Notes: a model not told the origin generated them from the letters alone. A stretch of DNA of 64,000 nt from Jannaschia donghaensis (GCF_001403795.1 NZ_CXSU01000012.1:1410548-1474547), one strand, 5' to 3'; numbered from the stretch's first letter, positions 25,565 to 35,543 are shown. A program made the numbers and translations.

Positions 25565-28500
25565 TGATCAAGGCCATCGCACGTTTGTCCGTCCAGCGCC
25601 CGCTCTATACCTGGATCATCATTCTGTTCGCCGCCCTGGGCGGCGCCTTCGGGTATCTCAACGTAGGCAAACTTGAGGACCCTCTCTTTACCCTGAAATC
25701 CGCGCTGGTCATCACGGCCTATCCCGGCGCAACCGCGGCGCAGGTGGCCATCGAAGTTTCCGAGCCGCTGGAGGCCGAAATTCAGCAGATGGGCGAGGTC
25801 AAGACGATCACGTCGCGCAACACCCCCGGCGTTTCGGTGATCGAGATCGAAATCGGGGATCAATACGATGGCGACGACCTGCCACAGATCTGGGACGACT
25901 TGCGCGACCGGGTGGAGAACGCACGCGGAATGCTTCCCGCCGGTGCGCTTGCCCCAACGGTCAATGATGACTTTGCAGATGTCTACGGCATCTACTACGC
26001 CGTCACCGCCCCCGGCTATTCCGACGACGATATCTGGGAAATCGCCTCCTTCCTGCGCCGCGAGGTGTTGACGGTCGACGGCGTGGCGAACGCGCAGCTT
26101 CTGGGCCTGCCCGAAGAAGCGATCTTCGTGGACATCGACAACCGCTTGTTGAGCAGCCTGGGCGTCCCGCCTGGCGCGATCCTCGGCGCGATTTCGACAT
26201 CGACCGCAGTGGTGCCCACTGGCACGGCCGACCAGCCGGGCCGCGATCTCATCATCGAGGCCCCCCGCCCCGATGACAGCCTGGGAGAGATCGGGGCCCT
26301 GAGCCTCGGCGTGGACGGGGAAATCGTGAACTTGCGCGATTTCGCGGAGTTGTCGCGCGGGCGCATCGACAATCCGTCGCATATTGTACGCCACAATGGG
26401 GACGAAGCCTTTACCCTGGGCGTCGCGGGCCTGACCAGCCGTAACATCGTCGACGTCGGGCACGCCGTCGAAGATCGGTTGGCCGCCATCTCGTCGCAGT
26501 TGCCTGTCGGCGTCGAGATCGAGCCGATCTACGAACAGCATCAGGTCGTCGACGACGCTGCGGGCGAGTTCCTGCTGTCGCTGGCACTTTCGGTCGGCGT
26601 CGTGATCGGGGTTCTCCTGCTCTTTATGGGGTGGCGGGCGGCCGCCGTCGTTGGCCTGTCTCTTCTGTTGACGGTCACGGCGACATTTTTCGCGATGTAC
26701 CTGTTCGATATCAAGGTGGAGCGGATCAGCCTCGGCGCGCTCATCATCGCGATGGGTATGCTCGTCGACAACGCGATCGTCGTAGCGGAGGGGATGCAAC
26801 AGAAGATGCGCGGCGGGGTGTCGGCGGACCAGGCCGCCGAAGATGCCGCCGGCCGGACCGGACTGCCGCTTCTGGGGGCGACGGTCATCGGCATCATGGC
26901 TTTCGCGGGCATCGGCCTGAGCCCGGATGCCTCGGGCGAGTTTCTGTTCTCTCTCTTTGCGGTCATCGGCTTGTCGCTGATGCTTTCGTGGCTTTTTGCG
27001 GTGACTGTGACGCCGCTTCTAGGTCATTACTTTTTCGCCTCCGGCGGGCTGGAAGACGGGGCAGATGCTTATGGGGGCCCCGTATTCCAGGCGTATCGCG
27101 GCATCGTCCGTATGGCCCTGCGTGTTCGCTGGCTGGTGATCGCCGGGTTGATCGGGGTCACGGCGGCGTCGTTTTTCCTGTTCGGTCAGGTGACCCAGCA
27201 GTTCTTTCCACCCGCGTCCACGCCGCTCTTCTACGTCGAGTACAAAGCCGCGCAGGGTGGCTCCATTCACCAGACGGCCGACGATCTCGCCCGCGTGGAG
27301 GACTGGCTGTTGGCTCGCGACGATGTGTCGGACGTGACCATGAGCGCGGGGCGCGGTCTGTCCCGGTTCCTGCTCACCTATGCGCCCGAAAACCCGGAGC
27401 CGTCCTACGGAGAGCTCATCGTGCGGACGCCGACGGCCGAGCAGATTCCGAAGGTGCGCCAGCAGTTGGACCTCTTCGTGGCGGAGGCCTTGCCCTGGGC
27501 GACGGTCACCACCCGGCGGATCATCTACGGCCCCGCCGTACCGGCAGACATAGAAGCGCGGTTCTCCGGCCCCGATCCGGCGGTCCTGCGCCGTTTGTCA
27601 CAGGAGGCGCTGGAGGTGCTGCGCACCGCGACGCCGAACCTGCACACGGAGACGATCGACTGGCATGAACGCGAAGCTGTCGTGCGCCCGACCTTTGCGA
27701 CAGACAGGGCGCAGGCCATCGGTATCGCCCGCTCCGACATCGCGACCGGCATCGCGCTTGTCACCGATGGCATTCCCGCAGGGGTGTTGCGGGAACGCGA
27801 CCGCCAGATCGACATCGTCGTCCGCAGCCAGTTGCCCGACGCGGACAGCCCCGCGAACGGGTCCAGCGCGCTGTTGGATCAGCCGATCTGGTCGCCGGCG
27901 ACCGGAACCTATGTGCCGTTGGCTCAGGCTATCGACGGGTTCGAAGTGATCGCCCGCGACACCCTGCAATGGCGCCGCGACCGCCAGCCGACGATGACCG
28001 TCCAGGCGAATGTGATCGAAGGCCTGACGCCGCCCACTGTCTTCGCCGAAATCCGCGCGCCCATCGAAGCCATCGACCTGCCGGACGGCTACGCCCTGGA
28101 ATGGGGCGGCGAATTCGAGAGCGCGGGCGAAGCGCAGCAGTCGTTGGGCCGCCAGATGCCGCTGAGCTTCGGGACGATGTTCCTCATCACGGTTCTGTTG
28201 TTCGGGGCATTGCGCCAGACGGCGGTCATCTGGACGATCGTGCCCATGGCCGTGAATGGGGCGGCGCTTGGCCTCTACTTCACGGGCCTCCCCTTCAGCT
28301 TCACCGCGCTGCTTGGGCTGCTCAGCCTCTCGGGGATGCTGATCAAGAACGCCATCGTTCTGGTTGAGGAAATCGACATTCAGAAGAGAGAGGGCCTGCC
28401 GCAATCGAAGGCCATCGTAGAGGCCTCCACCTCTCGCCTGCGCCCCGTCGTGCTGGCGGCGGCGACGACGATCCTCGGGATGGTCCCGCTTCTGTGGGAT

Positions 28501-28692
28501 AGCTTCTTCGCGGCCATGGCGGTGACGATCATGGCGGGCCTCGGGTTTGCATCGATCCTGACACTGATCGGCGTGCCCGTTCTCTACCACACCTATCTGC
28601 GCGCCGAGCGGCGTGCGGAGAGTGCGGACGCCAAACGCCCACCTGACCACCCTGCGCAGCCTGAGCTTCCCCTCAAAGTCGCTGCGGAATAA
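25564..28692 (+). CDS. RND efflux transporter permease
   Basis: 1042 residues with twelve membrane helices and two large periplasmic loops. The ATG at 25564 overlaps the adaptor stop (TGATG) and follows GGAGGAG. Helix 4 reads IAMGMLVDNAIVVAEG, where many drug pumps have LLVDDAIVV: the first proton-relay Asp is kept and the second is Asn. The C-terminal half has LSGMLIKNAIVLVEEID. It should expel small compounds with the adaptor; the DN variant helix is typical of a subgroup rather than necessarily inactive. Regulated by the divergent TetR. Confidence 0.93.
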   Translation: MIKAIARLSVQRPLYTWIIILFAALGGAFGYLNVGKLEDPLFTLKSALVITAYPGATAAQVAIEVSEPLEAEIQQMGEVKTITSRNTPGVSVIEIEIGDQYDGDDLPQIWDDLRDRVENARGMLPAGALAPTVNDDFADVYGIYYAVTAPGYSDDDIWEIASFLRREVLTVDGVANAQLLGLPEEAIFVDIDNRLLSSLGVPPGAILGAISTSTAVVPTGTADQPGRDLIIEAPRPDDSLGEIGALSLGVDGEIVNLRDFAELSRGRIDNPSHIVRHNGDEAFTLGVAGLTSRNIVDVGHAVEDRLAAISSQLPVGVEIEPIYEQHQVVDDAAGEFLLSLALSVGVVIGVLLLFMGWRAAAVVGLSLLLTVTATFFAMYLFDIKVERISLGALIIAMGMLVDNAIVVAEGMQQKMRGGVSADQAAEDAAGRTGLPLLGATVIGIMAFAGIGLSPDASGEFLFSLFAVIGLSLMLSWLFAVTVTPLLGHYFFASGGLEDGADAYGGPVFQAYRGIVRMALRVRWLVIAGLIGVTAASFFLFGQVTQQFFPPASTPLFYVEYKAAQGGSIHQTADDLARVEDWLLARDDVSDVTMSAGRGLSRFLLTYAPENPEPSYGELIVRTPTAEQIPKVRQQLDLFVAEALPWATVTTRRIIYGPAVPADIEARFSGPDPAVLRRLSQEALEVLRTATPNLHTETIDWHEREAVVRPTFATDRAQAIGIARSDIATGIALVTDGIPAGVLRERDRQIDIVVRSQLPDADSPANGSSALLDQPIWSPATGTYVPLAQAIDGFEVIARDTLQWRRDRQPTMTVQANVIEGLTPPTVFAEIRAPIEAIDLPDGYALEWGGEFESAGEAQQSLGRQMPLSFGTMFLITVLLFGALRQTAVIWTIVPMAVNGAALGLYFTGLPFSFTALLGLLSLSGMLIKNAIVLVEEIDIQKREGLPQSKAIVEASTSRLRPVVLAAATTILGMVPLLWDSFFAAMAVTIMAGLGFASILTLIGVPVLYHTYLRAERRAESADAKRPPDHPAQPELPLKVAAE

Positions 28693-28711
28693 TTCCCACA
28701 AGGAGATCGGA

Positions 28712-29218
28712 ATGAAAATCGACACCCTCCACGACCTCTACATTTTCGGCATTCAAGACAAGCGGACCGGCTGCGCCAGGACCTTCGACGGCATGAGGAG
28801 GATGCGCGATGCCGCGACCCACCCCGATGTCCGTGATCTGGTTGCGGGCGGTCTGGACGCGATGAACGGTGCGATGGAGATGTTCGACCGCATCCTCGAC
28901 CGCCATGGCGCGCAGCCGTCGGAAACCGCGAACCAAGCTCTCCAATCGCTGGCCGAGGAAGCAACCGAGTGGGTGGATGGAAACTATGCAGACGACCGCC
29001 TGCGCGACCTCGCCATCGTCGAGAAGACGCGCAACATCGCCGCCTATCCCGACGCGGGCTTCACCGCGTTCCGCCAGCAAGCCAAGGCCCTCGGGTATCA
29101 CGACGATGTGCGCGAATTGGGAGGTGAGAATAAGCCAGGAGGCGGAGATAACGACCAGGCCGCAATGATGGACCGGATCGAACGGGCCCTGCTCGAGGGC
29201 CTACGGTCTGCCGCCTGA
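28712..29218 (+). CDS. DUF892/YciE-YciF-like ferritin-fold protein
   Basis: AAGGAG at 28700-28705 selects the ATG at 28712, 19 bp after the pump gene, so it is probably cotranscribed. The 168-residue helical protein begins KIDTLHDLYIFGIQDKRTG and carries spaced acidic helices (MNGAMEMFDRILDRHG, AEEATEWVDGNYADDRLRDL), as in the DUF892 four-helix bundles related to ferritins and stress-induced YciF. The usual metal-ligand Glu/His set is not clearly complete. A stress role is inferred from the family. Confidence 0.68.
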   Translation: MKIDTLHDLYIFGIQDKRTGCARTFDGMRRMRDAATHPDVRDLVAGGLDAMNGAMEMFDRILDRHGAQPSETANQALQSLAEEATEWVDGNYADDRLRDLAIVEKTRNIAAYPDAGFTAFRQQAKALGYHDDVRELGGENKPGGGDNDQAAMMDRIERALLEGLRSAA

Positions 29219-29281
29219 TCCCACATATGCGACCGACACGCGTTTGGCCGTCGCACGGCGGCACTGTTGAAGGAGATCCAA

Positions 29282-29944
29282 ATGACGGGCTTCACCGAAC
29301 AGAGCTTCGCGTTCCTCGAAAATCTCGCGGCGAACAATGACAGGGACTGGTTCCACGCCAACAAGGCGACGTTCCAAGAGAAGCTCGAAAGTCCTTTCTC
29401 GGACCTGCTCGACGCCCTGTCGAACCGGTTGGCTGATGCGCTCCGCCCCCTGTCGGGCGGCAAGTCCACGATGTTCCGAATGAACCGCGACGTGCGCTTC
29501 TCCGAGGACAAGTCGGCGTACAAGACCAATGTGTCGGGCCTGCTGACGCCATCGGGCACGAAGTCCGAGGGAGCGGGGCTCGTCTATCTGCACCTTGATG
29601 CAACCGGCGGGTTCGCCGCCGCCGGATACCACGCACTCAGCCCCAAACAGCTCCGCCCCATTCGCGAGGCGATGATCGAGCGGGCCAATGGGTTCGACAA
29701 CGTGCTGAGCGTACTGAGCGATGCGGACAGGGTTTTGGAGGCGGAAGACGCGCTGACCGCCATGCCCAGGGGCTTTACGGATCACGCGGAGCATCGCCAC
29801 GCCAATCATATCAAGCTCAAGTCGCTCATCGTGCGGCAAGACCTGCCGAAGGTCGCATGGACGTCCGGCGACGTGATGGACCGAGTGGAGGCTCTGGCAC
29901 GGGACGCGATGCCGCTTCTGACCTTCGCGGAGCCCGCGCGGTGA
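29282..29944 (+). CDS. DUF2461 family protein
   Basis: AAGGAG six bases before 29282 selects this ATG over an in-frame TTG at 29267. The 220 residues match the DUF2461 (TIGR02453) pattern: FAFLENLAANNDRDWFHANK at the start, FRMNRDVRFSEDKSAYKTNV in the middle and GFAAAGYHALSPKQLRPIRE. The family has no assigned biochemical role. The stop overlaps the GTG start of the YdeI-like gene, so the two are coupled. Confidence 0.87.
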   Translation: MTGFTEQSFAFLENLAANNDRDWFHANKATFQEKLESPFSDLLDALSNRLADALRPLSGGKSTMFRMNRDVRFSEDKSAYKTNVSGLLTPSGTKSEGAGLVYLHLDATGGFAAAGYHALSPKQLRPIREAMIERANGFDNVLSVLSDADRVLEAEDALTAMPRGFTDHAEHRHANHIKLKSLIVRQDLPKVAWTSGDVMDRVEALARDAMPLLTFAEPAR

Positions 29945-30540
29945 ATGCCACCGGATCGAGGACGCCAGCGGATGCGGATAGCGTCGAGCGGGTGGAAATT
30001 GCGTCCGAGCCTGCTCTGTGGGCCTGGCTCGAGGCGCATTATGAGCGAGACCGAGGCGTCTGGCTCGTGACATGGAAAGCCGCGCATCGGGACCGCTATT
30101 TGTCCCGCGATGCCGTACTGGACGCGCTGATTGCGTACGGATGGATCGACGGCCGGCGCATGAAGCTCGACGCCGATCGCACGATGCAACTCATCGCGCC
30201 GCGAAAGCAGCAGGCCTGGGCCGCGACCTACCGCGAGCGCGCCAATCGTTTGGAGACGGCGGGCCGGATGCGCGCGCCCGGACGCGCCGTTATCGCCCGC
30301 GACCGGGCCAGCGGGCTTTGGGACGCGATGGCCCATGTGGACGCGCTGGAGGATCCCGCCGATCTGATCCTTGCGCTGGAGGCACGGGACGCATGGCCGT
30401 GGTGGACGGATGCGGCCCCGTCCTACCGTCGCAACGTACTCCGCTGGATCGCGCAGGCGAAGGCCGACGCGACGAGGGCCAAGCGCGTAGCCATCGTCGC
30501 CGAGCACGCCGCGCGGGGCGAGAAGGTTCCCAATTATTGA
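29941..30540 (+). CDS. YdeI/OmpD-associated family protein
   Basis: A GTG at 29941 overlaps the preceding stop (GTGA) and gives 199 residues. Conserved family parts are LWAWLEAHYERDRGVWLVTW, DALIAYGWIDGRRMKLDADR, LIAPRKQQAWAATYRERANR and a lysine/arginine-rich end (RRNVLRWIAQAKADATRAKR). Relatives in Gram-positives protect against bacteriocins; the role in Proteobacteria is unproved. It ends the small-gene cluster after the RND pump. Confidence 0.85.
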   Translation: MNATGSRTPADADSVERVEIASEPALWAWLEAHYERDRGVWLVTWKAAHRDRYLSRDAVLDALIAYGWIDGRRMKLDADRTMQLIAPRKQQAWAATYRERANRLETAGRMRAPGRAVIARDRASGLWDAMAHVDALEDPADLILALEARDAWPWWTDAAPSYRRNVLRWIAQAKADATRAKRVAIVAEHAARGEKVPNY

Positions 30541-31248
30541 AGCCAGACCCCTTCGGCAAAGACGGGCCGGCAGACAAGTCGCCGCCCCCGCTACGCACCA
30601 TGACCAACTTCTCAAATGCAGATTGTTACCGTTTGCCCCCGACCCGAGGGCGGCAACAGGGCCGGTCACCTAGTGGATGCACGCCTGGCGTCCGTCCCGC
30701 GACGCGCGATGGATGATCTACGTTTGGATCTGTAGGGGCGGCGAGGGTTGGCCATTCTCGACCTCCATCCAAGGACGAGACGGCCGGAAGTCGAGCGTTC
30801 AGATGGCTGGAGCAGCATTTCGGGCGCGTGCGGCTGCACGCCGCAATCCTATACTTTCCGCGGCGTTTCGAAGAGGTTGACCTGTACGGAACGTTCGGGC
30901 GAGACGGTTCAACCGTCCTGATCGGATGCCCTTCGAGCCACTGGAACGTTTTACACTTGCGTCTAGAGGCTCTCGGAACAGCTTTCAGGACGTCATCATC
31001 ATCAATGCAGCCGTCGGTTGATATTGCAGCTTTGGCCAATCTTGCTCGAAGCCGCCTTCCATGCGGCAGCGTATTAGCCGCGATGGTTGGCGGGCCGAAA
31101 ATCTAGACAGACCATAGAGAACGGTCCTACGCGGCGCAGCAAACGTCAACTTCGGACCCGAACGTAGGCAATGTTGAAATTACCGCAGAGGTCCATTCGT
31201 GACAGAACATCGACATGCTCTGCGACACCGATTTTCATCCTGGAAAAG
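30541..31248. other. intergenic stretch, no gene seen
   Basis: About 700 bp between the YdeI-like gene and the stop of the cyanate operon (minus strand). Several short frames on both strands lack family features and starts with ribosome sites. No RNA gene or repeat recognised. Confidence 0.35.
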
Positions 31249-31713
31249 CTAAAGGCCAAGCGCACTAAGGCCTTTGTAATCGGCTGGCCTTGGCCCCTCC
31301 TCCCACAGAAACAGGCGGTCACTTTCGGCAATCGCGACATCGTTGATAGATGCATGGCGGACTGCCATGTAGCCGTCGGCGTCGAACTCCCAGTTCTCGT
31401 TCCCGTGCGCTCGAAACCACTGTCTGTTTTCGTCGTGGTATTCGTAGCAGAAGCGCACGGCGATCCGGCTATCGCTGTGCGCCCAGATTTCTTTTATCAA
31501 TCTGTAGCCGCTCTCGATCGACCATTTCCGGATCAGGAAGGCCCGGACTTCGTCGCGTCCATTTATGAACTCCGACCGATTACGCCACCTCGTGTCAGGC
31601 GTGTAGGCCAGCGCCACCTTACCGGGGTCCCGCGTATTCCACGCGTCCTCTGCCATGCGAACCTTCTTGGCCGCGTCTTGAAAGCTGAACGGTGGCACTG
31701 GCATGCGCGTCAT
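31249..31713 (-). CDS. DUF1348 nuclear-transport-factor-2-like protein
   Basis: 154 residues with the DUF1348 hallmarks DAWNTRDPGKVALAYTPDTR, WRNRSEFINGRDEVRAFLIR and HGNENWEFDADGYMAVRHAS, a SnoaL/NTF2-like cone fold. The function is unknown; small-molecule isomerase or binding roles occur in the superfamily. It follows cynS by six bases and is last in the cyanate operon, so co-expression with cyanate breakdown is likely. Confidence 0.88.
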   Translation of the reverse strand: MTRMPVPPFSFQDAAKKVRMAEDAWNTRDPGKVALAYTPDTRWRNRSEFINGRDEVRAFLIRKWSIESGYRLIKEIWAHSDSRIAVRFCYEYHDENRQWFRAHGNENWEFDADGYMAVRHASINDVAIAESDRLFLWEEGPRPADYKGLSALGL

Positions 31714-31719
31714 CGCGAA

Positions 31720-32187
31720 TTACCAGCTATTGTAGCCAAGATACTTGCCCGACATCTCGACTTTGACCCGGTCGCCTTTGGGGTTCTCGATCCGAGTGAC
31801 GGACATGTCGAAATCGATGGCGGACATGATGCCATCGCCAAACTTCTCTTGGATCAGGGCCTTGAGCGTCGGGCCGTAGACGCCGACGATTTCGTAGAAG
31901 CGATAGATACAGGGATCGGTCGGCACCGCTTGGGTCCAGATCTTGGTCGGACTTTCGACCAACAGGCTTTCCGCCTCCTGCGGCAGGCCCATGATACTGA
32001 CCATCAGCTTGGCTTTTTCAGCCGGAAAGGCGTTCATGCCCATGGAGGCGGAGTGGGTCCATACGGGCGACATGCCGATTTTCTCCGCTATCTCTTCCCA
32101 CGTTATGCCAGCCTGTTTCTTGGCCGACAGGATCATGGCGGTCGCGTCTTCCTTGGTCATCGTCGCGGTCATGCTCAGGTCTTTCAT
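31720..32187 (-). CDS. cynS: cyanase (cyanate hydratase)
   Basis: 155 residues, the family's usual length. The N-terminal helical domain (AKKQAGITWEEIAEKIGMSP) is followed by the catalytic C-terminal domain with the active-site Arg and Glu in YRFYEIVGVYG and the Ser in GIMSAIDFDMSV; it ends GKYLGYNSW. It converts cyanate and bicarbonate to CO2 and carbamate, and thus ammonia. It is encoded directly after a nitrate/cyanate-type ABC importer, which identifies cyanate as the likely cargo. Confidence 0.96.
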   Translation of the reverse strand: MKDLSMTATMTKEDATAMILSAKKQAGITWEEIAEKIGMSPVWTHSASMGMNAFPAEKAKLMVSIMGLPQEAESLLVESPTKIWTQAVPTDPCIYRFYEIVGVYGPTLKALIQEKFGDGIMSAIDFDMSVTRIENPKGDRVKVEMSGKYLGYNSW

Positions 32188-32204
32188 GTTGATCTCCTGC
32201 GGTC

Positions 32205-33110
32205 TCAGCTGTTGACGGCACGCAAGACCGTTTGGGTGTCCTCGGGGTCATCCGAGGGGGTTGTCTTGTCGATCCGTATGGTTGCGGGCTTGTTCATCTC
32301 TCCGGGCTGCATCGGCTGACCCGCCAGCTCTTTCGAGCGCTTGCCCAGGAACTGAACAAGGTGGTTGCGGATCGCGTAGTAATTCGGGTGCTCGACGATC
32401 TCGGTCCGACTGCGTGGCCTAGGAATCGTGATTTCGACGCTTTCGGCGACGCGGGCCTGCGGTCCGTTGGTCATCAGCAGGATGCGGTCGGCCAACAGGA
32501 TCGCCTCGTCGATATCGTGGGTGATCATGAAGACGGTCTGCTCCATCTGGCCCCAGATTTTCAGAAGCTCGTCCTGGATCGTGCCCCGCGTGAGCGCATC
32601 TAGCGCACCGAATGGCTCGTCCAGGAGCAGCAACTTGGGGTGGTTGGCAAAGGCGCGTGCAATCGACACGCGCTGTCGCATCCCTCCTGACAGCTGACTG
32701 GTTTTGCGGTGGATTACGTCCCCGTCAAGTCCCACCATGGCGAGGAACTTCGTGGAGTGCGCCTCCACGTTGGCCTTGCTCCATTCCGGGTGACGCGCGG
32801 ACACGCCGAAAGTGACGTTCTTGAGGGTCGTGAGCCAAGGCAACAGAGAGTAATTCTGGAACACCACCCCCCGATCGAGGCTCGGGCCCTTCACTTCCTG
32901 CCCGTCCATGATGACCGAGCCGGCGGTCGGGTCCGCAAGGCCGGCGAGAATGTTCATGATCGTGGATTTGCCGCAGCCGGAATGGCCCAGGATCACAACG
33001 AACTCGCCCTTCTCGACCCCGAAGGTGGCGTCTTCGAAGACCGTCATGTCTCCGCCTGCCCCGTCCGGAAAGCGCTGGGTGAGTTTCTCGATGCTCAGAT
33101 ACGGTTTCAT
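32205..33110 (-). CDS. nitrate/cyanate-type ABC transporter ATP-binding protein
   Basis: 301 residues: Walker A GHSGCGKSTIMN, Q-loop VFQNYSLLPW, signature LSGGMRQRVSIARAF, Walker B LLLLDEPFGALD and the switch His in ITHDIDEAI. The C-terminal tail (ESVEITIPRPRSRTEIVEHP) is that of NrtD/CmpD/SsuB-type ATPases. It energises the adjacent permease and lies 17 bp ahead of cynS. CynD-like by context. Confidence 0.92.
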   Translation of the reverse strand: MKPYLSIEKLTQRFPDGAGGDMTVFEDATFGVEKGEFVVILGHSGCGKSTIMNILAGLADPTAGSVIMDGQEVKGPSLDRGVVFQNYSLLPWLTTLKNVTFGVSARHPEWSKANVEAHSTKFLAMVGLDGDVIHRKTSQLSGGMRQRVSIARAFANHPKLLLLDEPFGALDALTRGTIQDELLKIWGQMEQTVFMITHDIDEAILLADRILLMTNGPQARVAESVEITIPRPRSRTEIVEHPNYYAIRNHLVQFLGKRSKELAGQPMQPGEMNKPATIRIDKTTPSDDPEDTQTVLRAVNS

Positions 33111-33120
33111 GGACTTTCCC

Positions 33121-33960
33121 TTATTCGACGTAGGTGACGCGGCGTTGCAGGAAGCCGAACATCGCGTCGAGCATCATGCCGACAATGCCGATCATCAGGA
33201 TGGAGAAGACGACGGAGGTCAGGTCGAGGTTGTTCCATTCGTTCCAGACGTAATATCCGATCCCGGTCCCACCGACGAGCATCTCGGCCGCGACGATGAC
33301 CAGCCATGCGATACCGATCGAGATACGCATGCCCGTCACGATGGTCGGCGCGGCGGCAGGGAGGATCACGGTGAATGCCGTCTTGAGCGCGCCCAGTTCA
33401 TGCGTGCGGGCCACATTGACCCAGTCGTCGCGAACGCCCGCCACACCAAAGGCCGTGTTGATGAGCATCGGCCAGATCGAGCAGATGAAGATCACGAAGA
33501 TCGCCGACGCCTCGCTGTCGCCGATGATGAACAATGCCAAGGGCATCCAAGCCAGCGGCGAAATCGGACGCAGGACTTGGATGAAAGGATTGAGCGCCTT
33601 GTGAGCCACCGGCGACATGCCGATGAGGAACCCCAGCGGGATCGCCACGAGCGCGGCCAAGAAATAGCCAGTGAGCACGCGGTAGATGGAATACCCGATC
33701 TGAATGCCGATCCCCTTGTCGTTGGGGCCCGCGTCATAGAACGGGTCGCTGAGCTGCTCCCACGCCTTGGCGATCACGTCGCTTGGAAGCGGCACACCGG
33801 CCTTGGGCGCGCCGGCCCCGGTCAGTATCTCGTACTCGGTCAACTCTCCCACGGCCTTTTGCCCTGGGATCACGGCCTCCCATACGAGGAGGCCGACGAC
33901 GAGCATCAGAACCGACAGCAGGGCGGCGCGTTGGTTCAGGGACAGGGACAGGGTGTACAT
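33121..33960 (-). CDS. nitrate/cyanate-type ABC transporter permease
   Basis: 279 residues with six membrane helices and the EAA-type loop (NVARTHELGALKTAFTVILP) of NrtB/SsuC permeases. The periplasmic insertion after the first helix (LTGAGAPKAGVPLPSDVIAK) is typical of the nitrate/cyanate/taurine group. It starts four bases after the binding-protein stop and precedes the ATPase gene by ten bases. Confidence 0.92.
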   Translation of the reverse strand: MYTLSLSLNQRAALLSVLMLVVGLLVWEAVIPGQKAVGELTEYEILTGAGAPKAGVPLPSDVIAKAWEQLSDPFYDAGPNDKGIGIQIGYSIYRVLTGYFLAALVAIPLGFLIGMSPVAHKALNPFIQVLRPISPLAWMPLALFIIGDSEASAIFVIFICSIWPMLINTAFGVAGVRDDWVNVARTHELGALKTAFTVILPAAAPTIVTGMRISIGIAWLVIVAAEMLVGGTGIGYYVWNEWNNLDLTSVVFSILMIGIVGMMLDAMFGFLQRRVTYVE

Positions 33961-33963
33961 CCC

Positions 33964-35346
33964 TTAGGCCTTCTTGATCGCAAAGCTGTCGACGTAGGCT
34001 TCGGGCGTCTCGGGATCGAAGGTCTTGCCCATGATCGTATGCGATTTGTAGGTGATGTCCGGCGCGTCGTAGCCCAGGTCTTCCATGACCTTTTTGCAAT
34101 CCGCGGCCAAATAGACCCTTTCGGCCACGCCCTTATAATCCACGTCGCCCTCGATATAGCCCCACCGCTTCATCTGGGTCAGGATCCACACGCCCATCGA
34201 GTGCCAGGGAAACGGGTCGAAATCGATGCGATCGGGCACGCGTTTCACTTCGCCCAGACCGTCTGCATACGTTCCGGTGAGGACCTGCTCAATGACGGTA
34301 ACGGGCTGGTTGAGATAATTCGTCGGCGCGATCGCCTCGGAGATTTCCTTGCGGTTTTCAGCGGCAGAGGCGTATTGCGTTGCGTCGATGATCGACTTGA
34401 GCAGCGCGCCCTAGGTGTTGGGCAGTTCGGTCGCGAAGGACAGCGGTGCGGCAAAGGCACAGCACGGATGACCTTCCCAGATGTCCTTGGTGAGGATGTG
34501 CAGAAAGCCGATGCCCTCGTAGACGGCGCGCTGGTTGAAGGGATCGGGTGACAGGTAGCCGTCGAGGTTGCCGGCCCGCAGGTTGGCGACCATTTCGGGC
34601 GGCGGCACGACGCGGATCTGGATATCGACATCGGGGTCCAGTCCGAATTCCGCCACGTAGTAGCGCAGCAGGAAATTGTGCATCGAGTACTCAAACGGCA
34701 CGCCGAAGGTGAAGCCCTTCCACTGCTTGGGATCACGTTTGTCGAGATGCTCGTTGGAGAGCACGATCGCCTGGCCGTTGATGTTCTCGACCGCGGGCAT
34801 GATGTAGGGTTCCGCGACCGATCCGGCACCCAGGGTCATGGCAAGGGGCATGGGCGTCAGCATATGGCTGGCGTCGTATTCACCGTTCAGCGATTTGTCG
34901 CGGGCCACGGCCCAACCGGCCGTCTTGATGACCTGCGCGTTCAGGCCATAGCGCTCGTAGAAGCCAAGCGGCTGCGCCATGATGATCGGGGTGGCGCAGG
35001 TGATCGGCACGAAGCCGATGTTCAGATCGGTTTTCTCGGGCGGGCCGAGATTATCGAGGATCGCGGCCTTGGCTTCGTTGAGCGGGAAGACCGACGCGAG
35101 GGCGGCGGCCATGGTCGAGCCCCCCATCATACCCATGAAGGACCGGCGACCGAGGTCGCTTTGCCCAAAGACCGAACGAACGATCGCGCTTTCGACGGCC
35201 CGCTCCAGCATACCTTCGGATGTTGAGAGGTCGATCTTGTCGTCGACGTCCGGCGTCACCGTCTTGCAGGTGTGACACCCACAGTCCGCTCCGTGACGCA
35301 GGTCGGTTTTTGAGGAGAATGGATCGCCGAGTGATTTCGTTGACAT
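33964..35346 (-). pseudogene. nitrate/cyanate-binding protein gene with in-frame amber stop
   Basis: The frame from 35346 (GGAG six bases upstream) encodes a CmpA/NrtA-like periplasmic binding protein: an unusual 60-residue lead with CGCHTC, a Tat-like signal (GRRSFMGMMGGS), LNIGFVPITCATPIIMAQPL and RAGNLDGYLSPDPFNQR. After SFATELPNT a TAG (34411-34413) interrupts it; the same frame continues as GALLKSIIDATQYASAAENR to the natural end at 33964 (TFDPETPEAYVDSFAIKKA). The two parts are one 460-codon gene with a single nonsense change. Mutation, sequencing error or read-through are possible. Downstream genes are intact. Confidence 0.85.
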
Positions 35347-35479
35347 GCTGTGCTCCATCGTTGGTTGGATCGATGTTGCGTCGCGATATGACGCAAATGA
35401 AGAGACGTGCCGGAAAAACCATAATTTAGATTTTACAATTATTTTCGAGTGTTACGACGCATTCCCTAGATCAGTTTTT

Positions 35480-35509
35480 ACGATATTTCGTAAATTACGA
35501 TATTTCGTA
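35480..35509. promoter_or_regulatory. tandem operator in the divergent cyanate/regulator region
   Basis: ACGATATTTCGTA occurs twice, at 35480-35492 and 35497-35509, a 17-bp period. Each copy contains an ACGA/TCGT inverted repeat with a 4-base spacer. The pair lies 35 bp before the AAA+ regulator start and about 135 bp before the binding-protein start on the other strand, as expected for activator binding sites. Confidence 0.6.
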
Positions 35510-35543
35510 TTGTGCATAGCGCACCAATCGCGTGCGATCAGGC

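Noticed and set aside
35380-35420. Sigma-54 promoter before the cyanate operon (CGGCACG on the minus strand)
   Set aside because: The -12 GC is absent at the correct spacing, so the match is only half a site.
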